Source: Simmondsia chinensis
Taxonomy: Eukaryota; Streptophyta; Magnoliopsida; Caryophyllales; Simmondsiaceae
Assembly (NCBI GenBank): GCA_018398585.1
Contig: JAGTTD010000010.1
Location: forward strand, 2,683,501 to 2,747,500
Reading direction: 5' to 3'
Length of the DNA: 64,000 bases
The notes under the pieces were generated by a model. The model saw only the letters and a program-made list of their open reading frames with translations, was not told the DNA's origin and did not search any database. A program made the position numbers and the translations under genes. Below, in pieces: positions 39,087 through 50,835 of this stretch (the stretch's first letter is position 1; each line of letters opens with the position of its first letter).

Positions 39087-42000
39087 TGCATATTTGAAAG
39101 GAAAGAAGTCCCATCCCTGGAGAACATATGAAGCCAAGACTACCAGTAAATATGTCGACATCCAGGATGTGTCGGATTTTGGGCCAATCCTCCCCATCTG
39201 GTTCCCTGCATCTCTTCGTCAAGCCATGACAACATGAGATTTCGAGTTGATCTAAGGAGGTGAGGTCCCGCATCGGTTCAGGTAGTGATGTCAATTTGTC
39301 ACTGTTTGCAATTCGAAGACACTTGAGGGATTTCAAGCCACCAACCCACTCGGGCATAGTTGTTAAACCAACATGATCAATTTCAAGGTATTGCAGGGAG
39401 GTCAAGTGTTCCCACCCTTTTGGAAGATTCTCCACCCTCGGCAAAGATGCCAATGTCAAAGAACGGAGGCAACTCCCAAGAGATTTCCATGGCTATGTGC
39501 CGTCATCGCCATCTTCATCTTTCAATTCTAACACTCTGCAATCAGAGATTATTAGAGTCTCCAATGCAGTAAGATGTCGTAAGCCTCTTGCATCAAGAGT
39601 TTTCAAATTAAAGCAGCCACTGATTTCAAGGGCGTGTAGGGAAGCCAGTCTTTCGAACACCACCTCCCCAATTGTTGACAAATTCACCAACTGAAAATCG
39701 TCGTATATTGAAAGAGAAGGCAGGCCCGAAGAGAGCCCTCCGGTAGAGATATCAGACGGCTTGCATTGCCATTCGTTAGCTTCTTGAGAACATAGGAATT
39801 AGGTTGAGATAAAGATGTGGATGTTATGACCGAGTCCATCTCCCTTAAAATTGACAGTCTGTCATTGAAATTCTCCAGATACAAGTCCACCACAAATGGA
39901 CACAAAGGCATTGACACCAAATCATAGCAAGTTTTTACTGATAATTTTGAAAGCCGAGGAAAAGATGGGAATGATGATAAAGAATGCATCTCTTCCTCCT
40001 CCTCCTCCTCATCTCCATCTCCATCTCCATCATCGTCATCGTCTGAAATTCTCACGGCTTTGAACCAGCCTTTCAAATCGTACAAGCTGTCAAGTTGGAG
40101 AACCTCAAGTGAGGGGAAGACGAATGTTGAATCTGGTGTTGACATGGAAGAAACACATCTATTCTCCATGTACAATATATCCAGCAGATGAAGTTTAAGA
40201 CTTTTTCCATACGGGAGTTTATGGAATGATGGGAGACACTTAAATGCACAATCTGACAGACTTATCTTTACGAGATTCCGGTGCAGTGACACTAAGTTGC
40301 TTAGAGGCAACCAACTTGGAAGACTTTTGCCTCTATACCCATCTATGCTAAGCAGCCTAAGGTTCACGGGGGGCTGTAAGTCTTCAAACACTTCTTCTCT
40401 TTCGCGGTCTGGAAACGTTACATCCTCAAACTGTATGGATAAACCGGCCAAATGTTGCTTGCTCCTCAAATCTGCGCCCTTGGTTTTGGCTAGACAGCAT
40501 GAACCATTGGGAATCTTAATTGTGACCTTACCTCTGAGATTTTTAAGTCCTTTCAAATCTTGTAGATAACCAACATTATCAGAATCGCACACTATGAACG
40601 TAGATAGTGTACGAAGGCTAGTTAAAGCATCCAAATGTGGGGGCATATGCTCTAATGCTGAACAGCCGGATATATCTAGGTGCTTAAGGTTCACCAACTT
40701 ATAGAACTTCTTTGGCAGCCATTTGAGGCCACAACAATCCTAATAGTAATGTTTGCAAGTTCCATAATTTGGTAAATTTGTCAGGTAGGTGATTCAAAAG
40801 TATGTTGCTGGATAGATCCAAATACCGTAAATGTATTAATTCACCTAACGAACTTGGGATACTTTTAGTAGCATAATATCTCAAATCCAATACTCTTAAG
40901 CAAGTATAAATTGATGGTAGCAAGTGCATGCTCTTTGATCCTGAAAATAAGGAAATAAATTTCATGTATTCAATAGGTGTAAGATCAATTGCCACACGAC
41001 GTAGTTTTTTGAAGTTTATGGTTGGGCGCTGCACCGTGAAAAGTATGCCCTCACTTTCCGCTACATGTATAGCAAGAGCGCGCAAGAGAGCATGGATCTT
41101 GAATGACTTAATTTCGCCCCATTTCCCTTTCTGTATGTTTTTTAAAAAAACATCTTTCTAACAAAACCTCAAAATATTCCTCAGCTATGCTTTCAGGATC
41201 GTTATTATATGAGGGTGAAATATAACCTTAAGCTATCCAAAGATTGATAAGTAAATCCTTAGCAATGTCATAATCCTTAGGAAATATTGCACAATAGCCA
41301 AAGCAACGTTTCAATGAGGCAGGAAGGTGGAAGTAACTGAGCTTCAAAGTCGGTAGTATATCACTATCATCTTGTTTTATTGCTGCCAAGTCATTATTTT
41401 TAAATGCGGCCCATTTATGTTTACTCTGACCATACAAAAGACTTCCAATTGTCTTTATGGCAAGAGGAACCTTTGAGCATTTCTTAACGATCTCTTTTCC
41501 TGTCCCAACAAGTTCAGCATCGTCTATCGACTGTTCTCGTCCATATCCCCATGCCATTTTCTCAAACAAATACCAAGATTCTTCCTCAGAGAGGCCTTGT
41601 AATTCATCGATTGGATATTCTCCTATAACCGTTGCCACTTTTTCGGATCGCGTTGTCACCAAAATTCTACTCCCCCTCCCAACACCAACCAATAGTCCGC
41701 TAAATTCTAGCCATCGATGACGGTTTTCATTCCATATATCATCTAAAACAAGTAAAATCCTCTTTCCTCCAATCTCCTTTCACAACTGACTCTGCAATTG
41801 GTCTCTACCAAGGTCCTCAGGCTTCTTATTGGTAGCATATATTAAAATCTTTTTTAGAAGTGATTCTAAACCAAAATCCTCAAGAGACACAAACCCATAA
41901 CCTTGTAAACTCACTCTTAACCCTTTCGTCATTAAAGACGAGTTGTGCTAAGGTTGTTTTTCCCGTACCTCCAATCCCAACTATCGAAACAAAAGACAAA

Positions 42001-42560
42001 TTCTCTTCCATATGATTATTGGAGTCTAATAACATGTCTATCAGTGCCTTCTTGGCGTCATCTCTTCCAACGACATCTTCATCATCCCCAAAAGAAGCAG
42101 TATCCCTCCTTTTGACAGGCGTAAATTGTTCCCTAAAGACAGTATGATGTGTATTGCCATAATTTTGTCTCTCTCTAGCAATATCTTCCAATCGCTCCAT
42201 GATCTTATTTAACTCCTTGGATACAGCCAGCAGCTGGGAAGAAGGAAAGAAATGGCGTAACTTTTTAAGCAGTTTGTTATGGCTACCCGTTTGTTGCTGA
42301 GAAAAAGTATTGAATGCATCCACCACATCCTCAGCTTCATAGACAACATCCTGGAGCTTGTGGATCCAATCACCTTCTACGTGGGAAACCACTCCACTCT
42401 CATATGTGTCAAGGCGCGCAACATTGATAGCCGAGAGGATGCTCCGAAGCTCATTGACCTTTTTCTCAACACCCAACATAGACACAAAATCTCGTAAGGT
42501 GCCAGAATCAAGAACTGCTATGAGGGTTTGAACAACAGTAAACACCGTTCCAGCATCCAT
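39087..42560 (-). pseudogene. CNL (coiled-coil NB-LRR) resistance gene, decayed copy 1
   Basis: Starts with MDAGTVFTVVQ at 42560. Domains in order: Rx-type coiled coil, P-loop VGIGGTGKTTLAQL, kinase-2 ILLVLDDIW, RNBS-B GSRILVTTRSEKVA, GLPL-type VPLAIKTIGSL, RNBS-D CFGYCAIFPKDYD, a changed MHD motif (KIHALLRALA), then leucine-rich repeats to WPKIRHILDVDI. Lesions: a 1-bp insertion after WVCVS, TGA in QSQL*KEI, TAA in NLWIA*G, and frame changes near 41130, 40745 and 39735, plus TAG near 39490. A repeat-rich acidic tract (D and E runs, near 40020) lies inside the LRR. CNL proteins sense pathogen effectors; this copy cannot act as one. Confidence 0.9.
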
Positions 42561-43414
42561 TTTTACACTTACAATCAAGCCAATCAAGAAAAAAAAAAAT
42601 GCAAGAGAATGAGCTTGGAGAAAGAAAGCGGAGTAGATCTGGATGATCATTTGAGTGACTGGGTGACTAAATATATAATGAATGAAAAGAAAATTACTGA
42701 ATAAATAAAGGGAAATACGCTCACACAATCATCACTAAATAAATAAACGTTAATGTTGATGTTTATTAGATAAATAGACAAAGGTACTTTATCTACAAAT
42801 AAATAAGTAGATACAAAGCGCTAACAAACAAAAACTAATTAAAATAAATAAGAGTTCGTATCAGTATGGTATATAAACTACAATTAGTACCATAGATTTG
42901 TCGGAGGAAATTTTTTTTTTTTTTTTTTTTTTCCTTTCGTGGGAGAAAAGAGAAACATGTAGGGGGAGAAAAATTAAACCTCGAAAGTGCTAATATTACA
43001 TTGAAAGCATAAAAGAACTGGGAAATGCCATAGTTATTTAAATAGTGTATTTATTTGTGTGCTTATATACAAAATAAAAATTTATAAGCTAATAATAATG
43101 ATTTGATATTGCTTTTATTAACCTAATAATTTCTTGTTGCACCATTAGATAGATGAATAAAATAGTCACAAGTAAAAATATGATTGAACTCCTAATTCGT
43201 ACATTTGAATTTTACAACTTTATAATCACAAAATTGTCAATTGATCCATGAGAATAAACGAAATTTGAATCCTACTGATCCTACCCAAGCTACGAGTAAA
43301 AATAAGAATAAAAAGATTGAAGCTTATATCACATCTAGCTTTCTTATTCAAAGTATAAAATTAAACTAAATGTTTATGCACTCTTCTATTCTTTATCAAA
43401 TTAAGTTAATAAAT
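42561..43414. other. Upstream region of CNL copy 1
   Basis: Presumed 5' flank of the CNL pseudogene. It is AT-rich, with a T run at 42909-42932. No recognisable gene, and no unambiguous TATA box can be assigned because of the overall composition. Confidence 0.4.
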
Positions 43415-43423
43415 GACTAACGA

Positions 43424-43622
43424 CCCACCAGCGCCTTGCTTCAGTGGTAGAAGACAAGTAAGGAGATAAAGTTTTGCTTTAGGCTAAAAAGGTCTGGAGT
43501 TCAATTTTCCCCTTGAACCTCTCCCCGAGGAATCCTTGAATTAACTGGTTCCTGTGGTGTGTGGGTCGCTGTATGGTCCGGGGTTTACCATGTAATCGGG
43601 TTCCTCGTTACCAAAAATAACG
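43424..43622 (+). mobile_element. tRNA-derived SINE (family ending TTACCAAAA), copy 2
   Basis: The head reads gccttgcttcagtggtagaa (A-box) and ggtctggagttcaatt (B-box). The tail ends ggttcctcgttaccaaaaat. gactaacga at 43415-43423 and 43623-43631 is a perfect 9-bp duplication. Head layout and tail match the element at 13.6 kb. Confidence 0.8.
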
Positions 43623-43631
43623 GACTAACGA

Positions 43632-44989
43632 TTCGTTGTTCCTTTGAATAAAATATAATTTATAGTTTAATTTGAGATATAGCCTTAAGTCCGTAGGTTT
43701 GGAAACATCATATCGTGCTAACTGTTGTCAAAAGTCCTTATGATATTCTTGTGAACCGTAGAACTAATCGTAATATTAAAAGCAATTCTATTATTCATTA
43801 ACTAGCATCTTACAATACTTGATCCGATTCTACATTCTGATTCGAGATCTTGCAACCTTGTTTCCCTGCAATCAATACATTCAATTTTAAGTTTTCAACC
43901 ATAGAGCTTGTTTGTGAAACATGAGGATTCGGAGTGGCAAAGTCGTTCTGGTAACATGCTTGTATGAGGGGTTGAAGGAAACAGGTCAACACGAAATCCG
44001 CTTATTTATTGACCGGAACGAGATCCCTCAACTTTAACACAAGCAAATCGACAAATAGGTAACTCATGGGTTGTCCATATAATTGTTCAAATGACTCTTA
44101 TTACACGCTAATTCAACTTATAAACACATCAATGATACGCCTATAGGATGCAAAAGAACAATGAACATATATCACTTATTCATGGTCGTAGATCCATGAG
44201 TCAACATACATATAAACGGATTACACGTGTCAATTCAAATTTAATTTCACCCCAGAAACTCCGTTTCAAATTCACTGTCTTCATATTGTATTCCTATCAT
44301 GAATAGAACGAGAGCCGCATTGTATATTACAATTTTACAATCCTCTAAATCTTACCCACTTTTTTACAATTTCGAGTATAGAAGAAAAGAAATTAAAAGT
44401 TATTCTTATTTGGATAAAGCAAAGGGAATAAAAACATTAGTGCTCTAATATGAGGCTTAATCTTTTATCAGCTAGTTATTATGATATTTTAGTATCATAG
44501 TAAAATATCTCAAGGTTTTAAAACTCATCACTTAGTTACCCTCAACAAGCATCCGGTAAATTTTCATCAAAAATGTTGCATAGATTATGTTTTTGGCAAT
44601 ATATGGGTGTCATCCAATGGAATCTAGAGATGTTGTCTAAAATATTGATACGACACATAATTTAAACATATATAAAAATACATTCCATCTAAACCCAATG
44701 CATTTCTGGCAAACCCGCGAATGTTTTAGCCGAAAAGCTGCACACAAACACATACATATATGCATTTTAGCATTTTTAACGGAAAAATAATCGTATTGTG
44801 ATATATCACATTTCTTAAATTAAGATGATAAAATATTGATGTCTGAATATTTTGTGAACGTTACAACGGGCCAAAACGATAATATGTCTCAAATATCGCG
44901 GACCGTGTGGGAGAGGTGGCTCTCATTCCTAAAACACCAATTGATATTTTAAAAAGCATAAAATAGACCGACCACGATATATTACGACA
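43632..44989. other. Non-coding interval
   Basis: No gene or named repeat is recognised. AT-rich throughout. Confidence 0.4.
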
Positions 44990-45130
44990 ATCAACAATAA
45001 TCATCCAATACCTAAAGGATCCCGCCACAGCAAGGTCTTGGAGGGTGGGTGCAAGACGTAGGCAACCTCTTACACACACAAGGTGCTATCTTGTAAGGAA
45101 GATGTACCCGAAAAGTTCCAACCTCAAAAA
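44990..45130 (-). mobile_element. RTE/Au-like 3' tail copy
   Basis: On the minus strand: gaggttggaacttttcggg, gattgcctacg-like sequence, ccaagaccttgctgtggcgg, then ggtattggatgattattgtt. This is the body and tail shared with the RTE LINE and the 5S-headed SINE, here without a recognisable head. Confidence 0.6.
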
Positions 45131-45639
45131 GAAAAAGAAGAAGGAATAAAAAAAGAGTCAAATAAAGTAATTCCAGACATACAAGTAACAACAAAACAAA
45201 AATAATAGACATGTATGCCTACAAATACTATGAACTAGCATCGGTGTGCTCCTATCTCCTAACCATTGTGATGACCACCTGTATTTTTAAAAGCCCATGA
45301 ACTCTATCTAAGGTCATCTTTGTTAAGATTTAGTCGGATAAGATCATGTTTAATAGTCTTTATCTAACTGTTCTTTGACTTGTCTCTACCTCTCTTCTTC
45401 TATAATGAAAAAAAAAAAAAGGAAACCCCGAACCCCACCCTGTCGTCGGCTTGGCAGGGGAAAATACTAAGTAGGGGCAAGACACGCGAGTTCAGTGCCC
45501 AATGCATCACCTTAGTCTTCATCCCTTTTAAAAAAATGTCCTTGGAAAACACCAAAACACACCTCTCAAGTATTGTTTTAATTATGTAAAAAGACATTCA
45601 TAATAGTTCACACAAGAAACAAGCCATGTTTCCGGATGC

Positions 45640-45755
45640 CAGCAACAACAAATCCAGTGCATCAAAGGTCTTCCAGTGAGATGTACGTGATTTTACTCCT
45701 ACAGAGTGCTATCCTAAATGAAGGTTGTTTTCGAAAAGCCCCAATCCTAAAAAGC
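45640..45755 (-). mobile_element. RTE/Au-like 3' tail copy
   Basis: On the minus strand: ttaggattggggcttttcg, gatagcactctgtaggagta, cgtacatctcactgg, gatgcactggatttgttgtt. Same family as 44990-45130, with parts of the tail deleted. Confidence 0.6.
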
Positions 45756-46394
45756 AAAAACTTCCCTTTATCATCTAGAAAGTATGATGTTTTGCACCCA
45801 CGTAGATCTACGAGTAGAAAAAAACATTAAGACAATGAAACAGTTGCAGTACAAAAAGCACAAGCATATCTATACTATAAATTCACTAATTAAGTACAGT
45901 AGTATGCAAAAAAAATACATTTTGAATCAAAGAAGGCTCCCAAAGTAGGAAGAGGTGTAACACTAAGGTCAAATCACTTGATAGCAAGCGAGCAGCAGAA
46001 AACTCCCAAATCATCTTAAACATAAAAAAGACGAAGATCAATTTAAAACTTGAGTAACTAACTTTTATACATGAAATAAAAAGCAAAAGAAAAAAGAAGT
46101 TCTTGTTATTCATAGAAGTAAGAAAAAGGAAACAGTATTAATAGGGAAATAGCATATCATCAAGTCTCAAAAAGCTTATTCAAAAAATAATTTGAGTCAG
46201 AAAATTATTGCTAGAAAAGAAAATTGGCAGGTCATGGTGGCATTTTCATTTGAACTTGAGATCAAAACAGATGACATAACCAAACATCACCATATTTCAA
46301 ACTCTCTCACATATTTACAATTTTTACTGTAAGAACTCTAAAAACAAAAACAAAGAAACGCAAGTACAGAAGTGATGAAAAGAAAAGAAACTTA
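45756..46394. other. Non-coding interval
   Basis: A-rich sequence without a recognisable gene or repeat. Confidence 0.4.
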
Positions 46395-47650
46395 CAATAT
46401 GGAACAAATCCTTGGGAGAGAAAGTAGGAAAGGATAACTCCTCCGCGTTGTTGCTTCTGCAAAGTGAAATGATGAACTTGTGAAGTTAGAAAGTGGGGAA
46501 GGATGAGAAAGTAAAATACCTGCAGATTTAGAGGAAAGAAATCCACCATTGCGTAGCCGAGATATGCTGACGACAATCAACTACCACTTCATATTACACA
46601 CAGGGAAGTGTGTAATTTGGACTGATCCTCACTGTTCGGTTCGCTGCATGCCCTTGACAAGTTGGAACAGTACTCTAATTCAAGTCGCTATGAAGGAGGT
46701 GAGATCTCACATGCCTCTAACAATGACTTCAATTCTTCACAAGATATAACTTGAAGTTGTTGGAGGGATTTCTGACCTTAGATCCACTCAAGCAGTACTA
46801 TAATGACATGTACAATATCAAAGAACAGAGAGAGGATAAGTACTTGAGCTGCTGCAATGACAGAGAAAGTAGGCAAACTACCAAAGGACTTCCAGGGAAT
46901 ATGTTGTCGTCGCCATCTTCATCTAATAATTTCAGCTGCTTCTATGTTCAAGCCTTATCAGAAAAGAGAGTGCACTGAGTGATAGAAGATCCAACAATCC
47001 AATGCCACACGAGATGCTTACCCCAATAAGATTCAGAAACAAAGTTCTTAAGTTCTTTATCCAACCCAGAAGCCTCTCACTCTCATACCCACAAACCCTA
47101 AGCCATTTGAGATTGGAGTGAGCCCATTGATACTCGAACAATGCTCGATACCCTAAGTTGTCTTGTCAAGTTGTATCCTCATATCATATCCATAAGCCCG
47201 TCCAACACTTCTTACTCCTCGAATATGCAACACTGGATCCTGCTAAGTTATAAGATTCCCCAAGTACCCTAACTGCAAGTTTGTGTCTGACAGTTTCAAG
47301 AACATTGAAGTATGTATCTTACCAACATCAGTTGGCTTAGAAATCAAAATATTACTGATGAATACAAATAAGGATAATGTTTGAAGATGATTTAAATGAT
47401 CCAATCTCGGATGCACGTACTTTATTACTATATAGCCAGTTATACCTAGATGTCGTAAGGCTAACCAACCAGTGGAATTTCTTGGCAATTGTTATGGACA
47501 AGACGATGGCCTAATCCTAGTGTCTGCAAGTTCCATGATTTGATAAAGGAATAACGTTGCGTTACGTCTAGATACCCCAAATGTATCAATTTAATAACCG
47601 AAGATGGCTTACAAACAAAATACCATTCAAATCCAATAGACTATACCTCA
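46395..47650 (-). pseudogene. CNL relic: leucine-rich repeat end
   Basis: On the minus strand, LRR-like pieces LRHLGITGYIVI and LDHLNHLQTLSLF (about 47243-47488), then a stretch matching the region around PWKSLG of the other CNL copies (near 46900), then the C-terminal end near 46610-46740. No long frame survives. After the C-terminus an exon ends ctgcag with GTATTT at 46520/46519, and a small exon-like piece between tttgcag and GTAAGT follows at about 46396-46459. The NB-ARC half is absent; the copy is cut at 47651 by a TIR element. Confidence 0.65.
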
Positions 47651-49168
47651 AGGGCATGTTTGGTTTGAGTTTAAAAGAAGGGGGTAATCTTTAATGGTAC
47701 AATTAATAATGGGGTAACTATTACCCTATAAAAAAAATTTTCTTTAACCTTGTTTGGTTGTACACTTTTAAAGGAGTAACATTAACTCATAAATCTTTCA
47801 ATACGTAAGATTTTAGTGTTACATATTTCTTTCAGCTTTTATATGCTAATTTATTTTTTATATTTAATTATAATAAAATATAATTATTTATTAAAACAAT
47901 GGACAAAAGTAATTCATATATATTTAATGATGCTTTAAATATCTAAAAAATAATTTCAAATTAAAAAAAAAACAGATAATCCCTATTATAATGCCGACGA
48001 CCAATCTCCACCGACATCGTTATTGTTGCCGTCCTTTGTTCACCACCAGCACCACTACAGTAGATCTCTCCTACTTTCTATTCAATTTTTTGAATATTTA
48101 ATGTATTTTTTAAATCTTGAAAATATTTTTTAAGTATTTAAAATATTTTTATAAATATATAAAACATTTTTCTAATATTTAAGTATTTTTAATAATTTTT
48201 AATATTTAAATATTATTATATATTTTTAACTATTGAATTTTTATAAATATTTGTTATATTCTATATTTAAAATATTTTTTTTATGTATAAATATTATAAT
48301 ATTTCAAATATTTTTTGAATTTTGAAAATATTTGTTAATATTAAATATTTAAATAATTTTTTAAATACATAAAATATATTTTTATAATATCCAAATTTTT
48401 ATAATATTTTGGACATGTTAGCAGGAGACTGATTACAACCCTAGTCAGGAGGTGTGAATAGCTTCAGACGATACTAGATAGAAGAGGGAGGGGAAGGCCA
48501 AAGAAGAGTTGGCTGGAGACGATCCGTCACGACTTAACCCACATAAACCTAAGAGAGGAGATGTCCTCAGATATGGCATGATAGAAGGCTAGCATAAGGG
48601 TAGCGGATGTGGCAGCGTAGAATAGGGTGGCGAGCGACTTGTAGTTTAAGATTCCTAGGCAGTCATAGCCGCAAGTGGTGCACTTATATGCTGATTAGTT
48701 TATCCTCTGATGACTCGGCTATTTTCTTGGCTTACATACATACTTAAATGCTTGCATGTCTATTTCTTTCACTCATTTGGCGATAAATTGATGATTTTAT
48801 TTGCAGGCGCTCCTGTACTTCAGGATGGGGGTCCTCAGAAACAGTCCCCTTTCCACTCGGAAGGGGTATGGCTACGTATATATACCCCTCCCAGACCCTG
48901 CTTTTGCGGGAGCAGCGAGGCACTAGGATTGTTGTTGTTGTTGTATCCAAATTTCTCAAGCCAATGAACAAGTTCAAATAATTTTTAACCCTTTCCTTGG
49001 TATGGATGTTACACTAAGGGGGAGTAGTGCAAAAGTTTTAACCCTTTTTTGGGATAAACTTTTTAATGAGATAAATATTAATGATAAACCAATAGGGTTA
49101 AAAGGCCCATAACAAACATGCCCTATAACAACAAAAAACCCCCAATGCTTGCATACCAAACATGCCCT
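47651..49168. mobile_element. TIR-bounded AT-rich element, class unknown
   Basis: AGGGCATGTTTGGT at 47651-47664 is the exact inverse of ACCAAACATGCCCT at 49155-49168. A second right-hand copy (aacaaacatgccct) ends at 49125, which may be the original end or a nested one. No clear target duplication was found for either end. The interior is extremely AT-rich (47870-48400) and carries an RTE LINE copy. The GTTTGG-type end is common among hAT MITEs; the class is inferred only weakly. Confidence 0.5.
48399..48943 (+). mobile_element. 5'-truncated RTE-type LINE with (TTG)n tail
   Basis: Frame pieces RGRGRPKKSWLETIRHDL and REEMSSD match the C-terminal end of RTE reverse transcriptases. The non-coding tail reads cctcagaaacagtccccttt, cccagaccctgcttttgcgg, cgaggcactaggatt and then (GTT)n. 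tatccaaattt at 48388-48398 and 48944-48954 is an 11-bp duplication. This copy gives the reference for the tail shared by the SINEs in this window. Confidence 0.8.
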
Positions 49169-49729
49169 AATGTATTAATCACATATAAGTCCACTCAATC
49201 AAGCCAATATGCCGAGTCGAGTATCAAAAATATTAAAATCATATTGAACCAAGCTTGAACAAATATTCAAAGGCTCGTGAAGCACAATTTCAAACACACA
49301 AGTACTCGGTCGGCTCAATGAGGCCCACGTACACCCGTAATTATGGGTAAAGCTATTATACAAAAGTCAAACTGATATAATTATATCCTTTTCCACACTC
49401 AATATTTTAAAAGTTGTTACACACACAAATGTACATATATAATTTCTCTATAAGTCAACCAATTTTTAATCAAACTTTTATATATAATGTCGAATAATAC
49501 ATAGATGTACTAATTACTTCTCAAAGAGCAACTACAAATCCATCAAGAACCCACCTCCACATCAAATTATTATACACGCAGTACTAATTATGTCACAGAT
49601 AGCAACTATAAATCATCAAGAAGTTACTTGCACACATTTCATCTTTTAAGTCGCCACCTTATATACCAACTCCAGAAAGATGGAATAATCATTAAACTCC
49701 TCTATTTCATTGCAACGGAGAAACTTAAG
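49169..49729. other. Non-coding interval
   Basis: At 49185-49325 a degenerate stretch with gagtcgagt, caagcttgaac and ggctcaatgag resembles a MITE-like repeat also seen near 63.6 kb. A weak direct repeat of about 60 bp lies near 49510-49640. No gene. Confidence 0.4.
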
Positions 49730-50835
49730 TTTGATACCAAAATGAAGATGTCCGGGGGAAATCTAATATGACTACTATGTGAGCGGATCAATTCATGGTT
49801 GGGAGAGAGGATGACAACAAGAAATAGATAAGCAACCGAGAGGCTTTTATAATCGTGTCAAAGAAAATTTGTCTTGCGTTTCCATATTAGGAATGGAAAG
49901 ACTGGGAAAACAGCCCTTAGCTAAACTTCGTCTCAAATGAACAATTGGGTAGGAGGGAATTCACAAAAACAATATGGGTTTATTTCATTAATGATTTTAG
50001 TTCAAAATCACTCGGTCGAAGGATATTCATGCCTAGGACAAATATAGAGTTGATGGATTTAGGTATGGACCAATTGTTGAACCTACTATGAAAGCAACTT
50101 GATGGACAAAAACTTTTACTTATTTTAGATATTATGTGGATTGAAAACCATGTTAAATTGCTAAATATGGTGATTCTCTGGTTAGTGTAGAAAGAGGAAG
50201 TACAATTTTGTTATCGACGCAACACACAAATGTGGCAAAAGTTATTGAAGACTATTCAATGCATACATTAAGGGGCCTCTCAGAGAAAGACTCTTGAATA
50301 TTGTTTGAAAAAGTAGCATGTAAACGTGAACATTTAACATATAATGAGCTTGTTGACGTTGGAAAAAAAAATCATCAAAAAATGCGCTAATGTTCCTCTT
50401 GCCATAAGGACAATCAAAAGCCTTCTTCATGGCCAAAGCAAGAGAAAGTGGATTTCATTCAAAGATCTTGACTTGGCAACCATAGAATAAAGGGATGATG
50501 ACATATTTCCCAAGAATTATGTCATGGAGAAGAAACTAATTATCAAGCTTTCAGTGGCCAAATGATTTCTCATGCCATCAAAAAATAATGTCTAGAGGAT
50601 ATCGGAGAGGACTAATTTAAAGCTTTGTGGTAACGATGTTTTTTTCAAAAACGTAAAAGTAGACAAGTGTAAATTACTGCATCCAAGGTGCATGATTTGA
50701 TTAGGATCTCACTACAGTCGTCGAGAATAAGGGATTTTATTTCATGAAGCAACATGTTGATGTCAACTTCCAAAATATCCACCGCAAGTCGTATAATTTT
50801 GCACCTAATAATTTCAAAGATGGACTTTTATTTTA
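49730..50835 (+). pseudogene. CNL relic: NB-ARC domain, plus strand
   Basis: Pieces in order: GREDDNKK, a battered P-loop (EWKDWENS), MDQLLNLL, kinase-2 LLLILDIMW, GLSEKDS, FEKVACKREH, KKCANVPLAIRTIKSLLHGQ, then a remnant of the segment after the MHD region (RKSYNFAPNNFKDG). Many stops and frame changes. It meets the minus-strand relic at about 50835 in convergent orientation, and the two NB-ARC regions are similar enough to pair. Confidence 0.75.

Noticed and set aside
47651..49168. Autonomous DNA transposon
   Set aside because: No transposase motif inside, only AT-rich sequence and an RTE fragment; no target duplication found.
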